From Balneolaceae bacterium (GTDB lineage: Bacteria > Bacteroidota > Rhodothermia > Balneolales > Balneolaceae), in NCBI GenBank assembly GCA_003555185.1, contig PWFZ01000316.1, positions 1 to 9,634 of the forward strand: a stretch of DNA of 9,634 nt, written 5' to 3'. The notes beneath the pieces are model-generated. The model had not been told where the DNA came from. It was given only the letters and a program-made list of their open reading frames with translations, and did not search any database. The translations under genes were made by a program, and so were the position numbers. The number at the start of each line of letters is the position of its first letter. Position 1 is the stretch's first letter. Below are positions 5,614 to 9,634 of the stretch, piece after piece.

Positions 5614-6285
5614 ATGAGGTTATTCAAAAATATAATCCTTTTACTCTTTCTTACTGTTTTTACTGCCTGCACAGGGTCAAAAAACCTATCTGAAGCAGAT
5701 TTAAATTCCATTGAATCTTCTGTGGAATATGTAGATTCTGACACTTCCCATTATCTCTTAACTCTGTCCGGTTTTACTGATATTGAGGATATAAAATATA
5801 AAGCTTCAATAAACAGGCTTAGTCAACTTTCGGATGATGTGTTGGAGGTCATTGAAGTCAAAGAGAATGCCCGTACCCTATCAGCAAAAATCAACGACTA
5901 TCCCCTTTCGCTGAATCGGGTTCTTTGGGCGTTAGGCCCTGAACACCATAGAGATCACTCTGTTGAACATAAGTGGGATACTCCTGCCGGGGGCATGGTA
6001 AATGCGCCTGATATGCCTGAGTTAATTGGAGATATAAATAACCTTCAAAAGAGTGTGCGTTACCCAAGTGAATTAAAAGGGTCAGGTGCAAATAGCAGAG
6101 TTGAAGTAGGTTTTGTTATAAATGAGTATGGTGAGGTGGTTGACCCTGTAGTGATAAATAGTTTTCATTCGCTTGCAGAGAGTGAGGCACTCAGAGTTGT
6201 GGAAAACGTGAAATATAAACCCGGGATGCGGGAAGGAGTGCCCATAAAAGTCAGGATGGTGATTCCGATTATGTTCAGAGAGTAG
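5614..6285 (+). CDS. lipoprotein with C-terminal TonB domain, second of a tandem pair
   Basis: I chose the ATG at 5614 because it puts a standard signal peptide and lipobox FTAC (C19) at the N-terminus and gives 223 residues, the same as the paralogue; an upstream in-frame ATG at 5545 lies inside the preceding gene. Residues 23-36 (KNLSEADLNSIESS) differ from the first copy at only one position. The middle domain keeps SHYLLTL, SINRL, DVLE and LNRVLW. The TonB C-terminal domain spans about 133-223 (MPELIGD, VRYPSELK, YKPGM, IPIMFR), but the usual G of the GRV motif is replaced (SRV). It lies 16 bases after the first copy and is probably cotranscribed with it. No terminator is evident downstream. 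Confidence 0.85.
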   Translation: MRLFKNIILLLFLTVFTACTGSKNLSEADLNSIESSVEYVDSDTSHYLLTLSGFTDIEDIKYKASINRLSQLSDDVLEVIEVKENARTLSAKINDYPLSLNRVLWALGPEHHRDHSVEHKWDTPAGGMVNAPDMPELIGDINNLQKSVRYPSELKGSGANSRVEVGFVINEYGEVVDPVVINSFHSLAESEALRVVENVKYKPGMREGVPIKVRMVIPIMFRE

Positions 6286-6429
6286 TTGCCTATTAATGTC
6301 AAACCTAACAATTCTATTTAACCTCAAAATAAATATTCTTTTTTGTAACTTATTTGAAACTCACTTCAACGAACTCCGTATGTGAAAGTGCGGGTTTAAA
6401 GATTCATTACTATAAAAAAGGATATTGAT

Positions 6430-6612
6430 ATGGCAGCTAAGCTCAAAAAATCACGGATTGATAAGATGTTAGCAGGGGTTTGCGGCGGAATCGCTGAATA
6501 TCTTGGTTGGGATTCAACGTTGGTAAGAATCATCTTTCTCATCCTCGTTTTTTCATCTTTCGGCACAATGGTTCTCCTCTATTTTATACTTGCCCTCATT
6601 ATGCCGGAGTGA
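6430..6612 (+). CDS. PspC domain-containing protein
   Basis: The product is 60 residues and consists of a single PspC domain (PF04024): a basic N-terminus (KLKKSRIDKM), the diagnostic LAGVCGGIAEYLGWD turn at about 14-28, TLVRIIFLILVF, and a hydrophobic segment to the end, closing with the typical ALIMPE. PspC proteins are inner-membrane parts of the phage-shock/envelope-stress response in enterobacteria. In many other bacteria short stand-alone forms like this one occur without PspA or PspF, and none of those is visible here. AAGGA at 6418-6422, 7 bases before the ATG, supports the start. It is a single gene downstream of the lipoprotein pair, separated by 144 bases. Confidence 0.93.
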   Translation: MAAKLKKSRIDKMLAGVCGGIAEYLGWDSTLVRIIFLILVFSSFGTMVLLYFILALIMPE

Positions 6613-6615
6613 GAT

Positions 6616-6647
6616 TTAACCACAGGGAACACAAAGGGACACAGAGG
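6616..6647 (+). repeat. TTAACCACAGGGAACACA-type dispersed repeat
   Basis: The words ACCACAGGGAACACAAAGGG and ACACAGAGG form a short-period purine-rich repeat that begins 4 bases after the PspC stop codon. Similar repeats are widespread in unrelated bacterial genomes and often give rise to spurious peptides containing HREHKGTQR-like strings, as this one does in the plus-strand frame. Confidence 0.7.
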
Positions 6648-6699
6648 AGAAGAAAACCGAAGAACCGGGAAACAGACGTGGAGGCGATTTTCAGTAGGC

Positions 6700-6715
6700 C
6701 CCGAAAGTGTTCGGG
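6700..6715. repeat. CCCGAA-AGTG-TTCGGG hairpin
   Basis: A perfect 6-base GC-rich stem with a 4-base loop about 90 bases after the PspC stop. It is followed by ACTGGAAAAA, not a T-run, so on the plus strand it is not a standard intrinsic terminator. Confidence 0.55.
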
Positions 6716-6785
6716 ACTGGAAAAACACCAGCAGTGGCGGTCTGCAGTCAATTCATTAGAGCCAATTAATTCGTAAATGACTCAT

Positions 6786-6833
6786 CCCCCTCTATACGGA
6801 ACGGCAGTGACGTAGAGAGGGGGAACGAAGGGG
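6786..6833 (+). repeat. C-stem hairpin repeat, divergent copy
   Basis: Arms CCCCCTCT (6786-6793) and AGAGGGGG (6816-6823) flank a 22-base loop, and a second G-block (AAGGGGTGAGT) follows. The order C-block/loop/G-block/GGGGTG matches the copies at 1646 and 9045, but the loop is longer. Confidence 0.6.
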
Positions 6834-6935
6834 TGAGTACGTTGCGAAGACATAATCAAAAAGTAAAAAATTCCAACATTTGGATTCAACCCAAACCCTT
6901 CTCATATTCTCCTAAGTGATTAAAAAAGTACGCTT

Positions 6936-7781
6936 ATGAAAATAGCAATCATTGGAGAATCGAATCGTGCAAAGGCCTGGGAAAAACATCTCAGGGGTTT
7001 ATCGGCGGTTAAGGAGGTGATTACCTGCCCCACTTTAACACAAGACCCCGTGGATGGCTGCATCATTTTGGATGATTCCATCAACAATTTGAACCTGCTA
7101 CATGATGCGGTAAGAAAAGGATATCACTCCTACCTTGTCGCCCACCTGCCACTTGATGAGCTATTACTTGAAAAAATCTACCACGCTTCGGAAGAGGCTC
7201 AGGTAAATGTGCAATTTTCTCACTGGCCTAGTCACTCCCCCTCGACACAATGGATCAAACAGCAGATGCCCAAACCAATGCTGATTCAAATAAAAAAAGA
7301 ACTTTCGAGTAATGGAGGTACAGACGGAAGCCGGTCATTTGAGCAGCAATGGGTGGATGAACTGGCATTCATAATCAGGTTTCATCAAAGCAGCATTCAG
7401 CACATTATTGCCAAACCCATTCGTATTGAAGAGAGATGGCTGGGCCTGCAGGTCACCCTCCGGTTTGATGATGGAGCCGTTGCATCCATTCAGTATAATA
7501 CCGCTTCAGAGCAAGACGCACATCAACGAATACTCTCATCAAATCACTTAATGATCGATTGTGATATCATTACAAACAAGTCCCGTCGAATAGAAGTAAC
7601 GAATGAAAAACGGGTAAGAACCACAAACAATTTTTTTGATCCAAAAGAAACGGTACAGCTTTCCGTGATGAATTTCATCAAATCGATACAGACCAACAAA
7701 AAGAGTGCATTCTCCGCTTACGACGCCCTCAAAACGGTTCAGGCACATGGGAAAATCATTGAGAATTTAAGACGGTTTTAA
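6936..7781 (+). CDS. Gfo/Idh/MocA-like protein with degenerate motifs
   Basis: The product has 281 residues, shorter than the 320-400 usual for Gfo/Idh/MocA oxidoreductases. The start MKIAIIGESN has the beta-strand and turn of a Rossmann fold, but the glycine-rich GxGxxG loop is missing two of its glycines (GESNRAKAW). The family's EKP motif, whose lysine takes part in catalysis, would be expected where the sequence reads VAHLPLD (about 68-74), so that lysine is missing. The C-terminal part (LQVTLRFDDGAVASIQYNTA and, near the end, SAFSAYDALKTVQAHGKII) matches the family's sheet and final helix. I infer a family member with weakened or lost NAD(P) chemistry, perhaps a binding or scaffold protein. 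No sugar or inositol genes adjoin it. It converges on the dehydrogenase at 8939-8091. No clear ribosome binding site is seen. Confidence 0.6.
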   Translation: MKIAIIGESNRAKAWEKHLRGLSAVKEVITCPTLTQDPVDGCIILDDSINNLNLLHDAVRKGYHSYLVAHLPLDELLLEKIYHASEEAQVNVQFSHWPSHSPSTQWIKQQMPKPMLIQIKKELSSNGGTDGSRSFEQQWVDELAFIIRFHQSSIQHIIAKPIRIEERWLGLQVTLRFDDGAVASIQYNTASEQDAHQRILSSNHLMIDCDIITNKSRRIEVTNEKRVRTTNNFFDPKETVQLSVMNFIKSIQTNKKSAFSAYDALKTVQAHGKIIENLRRF

Positions 7782-7791
7782 GGAATAGTCA

Positions 7792-7848
7792 TGAGTCGTG
7801 AGTCCCCAATGTACATTGGGGTACGTTATGCTCACTTGAGTCGTGAGT
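7792..7848 (+). repeat. direct repeats TGAGTCGTGAGT flanking an 18-base perfect palindrome
   Basis: TGAGTCGTGAGT occurs exactly at 7792-7803 and 7837-7848. Between them lies CCCCAATGTACATTGGGG (7804-7821), a perfect palindrome without a loop, plus 15 further bases. An 11-base form of the direct repeat recurs at 8965-8975. The arrangement resembles a small insert bordered by a duplicated target. Confidence 0.85.
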
Positions 7849-8027
7849 GTGACTAACCAAATTTTGGAAGAATTGGGGGCAGGAGGCACCCTGCAGTATT
7901 TCTTCGAGTCAATTAATTCTTTTAAAAAATACATCTGTTAATGCAAATCTCCCAAAAGACACCACACCAAAAAATCAAAGAAAAGATGTATTGATGGGTA
8001 ATATAAAATCATGTTCCTATGAAATAT

Positions 8028-8077
8028 ATCCGAGCGTTGATAAGGTCAGGAGATCCCGGATCGGGGTCCGGGATGAC
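8028..8077 (-). repeat. ATCCGAGCGTTGATA word plus GTCATCC...GGATCTCC repeat, copy 2
   Basis: ATCCGAGCGTTGATA (8028-8042) equals 2549-2563. It is followed by GGAGATCC (8049-8056) ... GGATGAC (8071-8077), the reverse complement of the ends of the element at 2439-2489. The core ATCCCGGA/TCCGGGAT (8053-8060/8067-8074) forms an 8-base stem with a 6-base loop. It lies 14 bases beyond the end of the dehydrogenase gene, but no T-run follows on the minus strand. Confidence 0.75.
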
Positions 8078-8090
8078 GTAAAGGTTAAAA

Positions 8091-8939
8091 CTATTTCCCT
8101 TTCATCATTTTAAACACTTTCTTCAGCTTACTTCTCGACATCAGGGAATCAATAAAGTTAAACTGACCCGCGGATAGTTTTTCTCCCCCATCAATAGTCA
8201 CGCATTCTCCCGTGATATAAGGAGCCAGATCACTCATCAAAAAGGAAGCGAGATTGGCGAGTTCTTCATGGTTGCCGTATCGTCCGGCCGGAATTTTATC
8301 CAGATATTTTTTCTCGAATTTCTTGGTTGGAAAGAGGCGTGTCCATGCACCTTCGGTTGGAAATGGCCCCGGGGCAATGGCATTGACACGAATATCATAC
8401 TCCGCCCATTCGAAGGCCAGCGATCGGGTCATGGCCAATACTCCTGCTTTTGAACAGGCCGATGGAAGTACAAATCCTGATCCGGCATCCTCGGCATAGG
8501 TGGTCACAATATTCAAAATATTCCCCTTCTCTTTCTGCTTGATGAGATGGTTGCCAAAATGGTGAGTACAGTTGAAACTACCGATCAACACGATATCTAC
8601 AATGGCTTTAAATCCACCCGGCGTAAGATCTTCAGATGCGCTCAAAAAGTTCCCGGCGGCGTTGTTTACCAGTCCGGTTACTTTTCCCATATCGCTGATG
8701 ATTCCGTCAAACATCTGTCCGACAGCCTCATAATCGCGTACATCCGCAACGTAATAGTGAACATCCGTGCCGTATTCCTTCAACTCTTTTACAGCCTTTT
8801 CCAATTTCTCTTCCGTTCTTCCACAAATGGCAATATCAGCGCCAAGTTTTGCAAATTTATGAGCCATGGAAAGCCCCAGCCCACTTCCCCCGCCGGTGAT
8901 GAGGATGGTTTCGTTTTCTAAAGTGTTGTCTTTAAACAT
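8091..8939 (-). CDS. short-chain dehydrogenase, 2,4-dienoyl-CoA reductase type
   Basis: The product has 282 residues. TGGGSGLG (15-22) is the NADP(H)-binding loop, followed by CGRTEEKL, which fits NADP preference. NNAAGN (92-97) and the segment VTTYAEDAGSGFVLPS identify the DECR1/FadH-type 2,4-dienoyl-CoA reductases of fatty-acid beta-oxidation; APGPFPTEGAWTRL, IPAGRYGNHEELANLASFL and TIDGGE also match. As in human DECR1, the usual SDR tyrosine of YxxxK is absent (S160-A-C-S-K164), and the tyrosine of TTYAE (Y148) is the likely proton-donor position with K164 and S160. These enzymes reduce 2,4-dienoyl-CoA intermediates from unsaturated fatty acids. One residue is inserted between Y148 and K164 relative to human DECR1. 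A related trans-2-enoyl-CoA reductase activity cannot be excluded. No other beta-oxidation gene is in the window. Confidence 0.88.
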   Translation of the reverse strand: MFKDNTLENETILITGGGSGLGLSMAHKFAKLGADIAICGRTEEKLEKAVKELKEYGTDVHYYVADVRDYEAVGQMFDGIISDMGKVTGLVNNAAGNFLSASEDLTPGGFKAIVDIVLIGSFNCTHHFGNHLIKQKEKGNILNIVTTYAEDAGSGFVLPSACSKAGVLAMTRSLAFEWAEYDIRVNAIAPGPFPTEGAWTRLFPTKKFEKKYLDKIPAGRYGNHEELANLASFLMSDLAPYITGECVTIDGGEKLSAGQFNFIDSLMSRSKLKKVFKMMKGK

Positions 8940-8943
8940 GTTA

Positions 8944-9030
8944 TTAGTCTTGAGATTTGAGTCTTGAGTCGTGAGATTTTTTCTTTCTTAGTTTAACAAA
9001 TAGTTCAAGTCATGTTTAGTCTTGAGATTT
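8944..9030. repeat. AGTCTTGAG-type short repeats upstream of the dehydrogenase
   Basis: TTAGTCTTGAGATTT occurs exactly at 8944-8958 and 9016-9030, and TGAGTCTTGAGTCGTGAG lies between (8958-8975). These share the TGAGTCGTGAG word with 7792-7848. The repeat begins 5 bases upstream of the dehydrogenase start codon, so it occupies the gene's expected leader. Confidence 0.75.
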
Positions 9031-9044
9031 TTTGTGATAAAAAT

Positions 9045-9079
9045 CCCCTCCTTTTCAAGGAGGGGACATAGGGGTGGTT
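9045..9079 (+). repeat. C-stem hairpin repeat, left copy flanking the DUF559 gene
   Basis: CCCCTCCTT (9045-9053), loop TTC, AAGGAGGGG (9057-9065), then ACATA and GGGGTGGTT (9071-9079). The GGGGTGGTT tail points toward the DUF559 gene. The right copy at 9507-9538 is its mirror image. On the minus strand it lies just after the DUF559 stop codon, but no T-run follows the stem there. Confidence 0.88.
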
Positions 9080-9093
9080 CCCGATGAATTTTG

Positions 9094-9471
9094 TTAAAAA
9101 AGAACCTTTAATTCATGTGCTCTTTTCTTAAATATCCTTTCCAGATAAGTAATAATGCTATCGTAATCCTCATTCAAATCTTCATTCTTCAATCTTATCA
9201 TTTTAATTCCTTCAGTTCTTAAATATTCATCCTTCTTTTGATCACGTATTCTATTGTTTTTGAAATAATGCACATCACCATCAATTTCTATAGCTAACTT
9301 CAACTTAGGGCAGTAAAAATCGATTATATAATTCTTAATTCCGTATTGGCGTCTGACTTTGAAACCAAACATCTTTTTTCCCTTCAGGTCACTCCATAAT
9401 CGGACTTCCCATTTCGTCATATTATTTCGAAGATACTGGCGATACTTTTTGGTGTGTTTTGGATTCAGCAT
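9094..9471 (-). CDS. DUF559 protein (Vsr/PD-(D/E)XK endonuclease-like fold)
   Basis: The product has 125 residues, the usual size. The family hallmarks are in order: an early MTKWEVRLWSDLKGKK segment (E22), GFKVRRQYGIKNYIIDFYCP (D51), KLAIEIDGDVH (E62, D64, H68) and a final GIKMIRLKNEDL strand. DUF559 (PF04480) is related to very-short-patch-repair (Vsr) endonucleases, and D51 with E62/D64 matches the acidic metal-binding pattern of that fold. Activity has not been established for most members and is not claimed here. It stands alone; no methyltransferase or mismatch repair gene adjoins it. It lies between inverted copies of a hairpin repeat (9045-9079 and 9507-9538), with codon use more A/T-rich than the dehydrogenase beside it, which suggests separate acquisition (inference). 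Confidence 0.9.
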   Translation of the reverse strand: MLNPKHTKKYRQYLRNNMTKWEVRLWSDLKGKKMFGFKVRRQYGIKNYIIDFYCPKLKLAIEIDGDVHYFKNNRIRDQKKDEYLRTEGIKMIRLKNEDLNEDYDSIITYLERIFKKRAHELKVLF

Positions 9472-9506
9472 AAATGAATTTTCAATTTTTCACTCAGTCA
9501 TTCAGA

Positions 9507-9538
9507 ACCACCCCCGGCCCCTCCTTGCGAAGGAGGGG
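9507..9538 (-). repeat. C-stem hairpin repeat, right copy (inverted)
   Basis: AACCACCCC (9507-9515), CGG, then CCCCTCCTT (9518-9526), loop GCG, AAGGAGGGG (9530-9538). Stem arms are identical to the left copy, and the GGGGTGGTT tail is present as its reverse complement. The remaining bases to the window end (9539-9634) show no feature I can support. Confidence 0.88.
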
Positions 9539-9634
9539 ATAATTTCCGTCCTTCTCAATACTCAAGTTCATCAAACACACCGCGCCATTACGTTGATCAG
9601 GTGCTAAACAAAAGTTAACTACTACCTCTACAAC

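Larger units (their letters stand above)
6613..6935. other. intergenic region of small repeats
   Basis: There is no credible gene in this stretch. It holds the ACACAGAGG-type repeat (6616-6647), a small hairpin (6700-6715), a C-stem hairpin repeat (6786-6833), and a GTTGCGAAG word at 6841-6849 that matches the left arm of the palindromes at 1884 and 2566. The last 60 bases are AT-rich and should contain the promoter for the gene at 6936, but I cannot place it. Confidence 0.65.
7782..8090. other. convergent intergenic region with repeats
   Basis: No gene is visible. Both genes end here, so terminators are expected, but no stem with a T-run is evident. It holds the TGAGTCGTGAGT direct repeats with a palindrome between them (7792-7848) and the modular repeat at 8028-8077. 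The middle part (about 7850-8020) is AT-rich and otherwise unremarkable. Confidence 0.6.

Noticed and set aside
4926..6285. Functional TonB energy transducers
   Set aside because: Both proteins have the TonB C-terminal domain but a lipobox instead of a transmembrane anchor, and no proline-rich spacer; ExbB and ExbD are absent.
6507..6776. 89-residue plus-strand reading frame
   Set aside because: It overlaps the PspC gene in another frame and then reads through the ACACAGAGG repeat, giving an HREHKGTQR-like string typical of spurious translations of this repeat.
8049..8077. Intrinsic terminator of the dehydrogenase gene
   Set aside because: The stem is strong and well placed, but no T-run follows on the minus strand, and the element shares its ends with a dispersed repeat at 2439-2489.

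Overview
The window looks like a chromosomal segment from a member of the Bacteroidota/Rhodothermota/Balneolota (FCB) group. The clues are a BlaI-M56 pair whose sensor ends in plug-like and TonB C-terminal domains, weak or absent Shine-Dalgarno sequences before most genes, a promoter of the form TTTG-N20-TATATTTT, and the types of small interspersed repeat present. There is no taxonomic marker gene, so this placement is an inference.

Layout. 1-640: a heptanucleotide tandem array, then a minus-strand four-helix-bundle (S23/IVP-type) gene with related heptad arrays on both sides. 639-1304 (minus): a short AsmA-like membrane-anchored protein, divergent from 1405-1638 (plus), a small two-segment membrane protein. 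1639-2701: about 1 kb with no recognisable gene, filled with short palindromes and interspersed repeats. 2702-4777: a two-gene operon encoding a BlaI/MecI-type repressor and an M56 (BlaR1-like) membrane metallopeptidase, closed by a strong intrinsic terminator at 4829-4861. 4926-6285: a promoter with two ATTCAT/ATGAAT palindromes and a tandem pair of 223-residue lipoproteins that each end in a TonB C-terminal domain. 6430-6612: a stand-alone PspC-domain protein. 6936-7781: a degenerate Gfo/Idh/MocA-like protein. 8091-8939 (minus): a short-chain dehydrogenase of the 2,4-dienoyl-CoA reductase type. 9094-9471 (minus): a DUF559 (Vsr/PD-(D/E)XK-fold) protein lying between two inverted copies of a hairpin repeat.

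How the genes may work together. The clearest functional unit is 2702-6285. The repressor and membrane protease form a BlaR1/BlaI-type signalling pair. The periplasmic part of the sensor carries the same C-terminal domain as the two downstream lipoproteins. No beta-lactamase or penicillin-binding protein is present, so this is probably not a classical resistance operon; it may be an envelope sensing module in which the lipoproteins are targets, ligands or decoys (inference).

The second theme is repeats. Nearly every intergenic space holds short palindromic or short-period repeats, several starting within a few bases of a start or stop codon. Two small genes (four-helix bundle and DUF559) lie inside repeat-bounded cassettes. 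No CRISPR array, tRNA, rRNA, transposase or integrase was seen.
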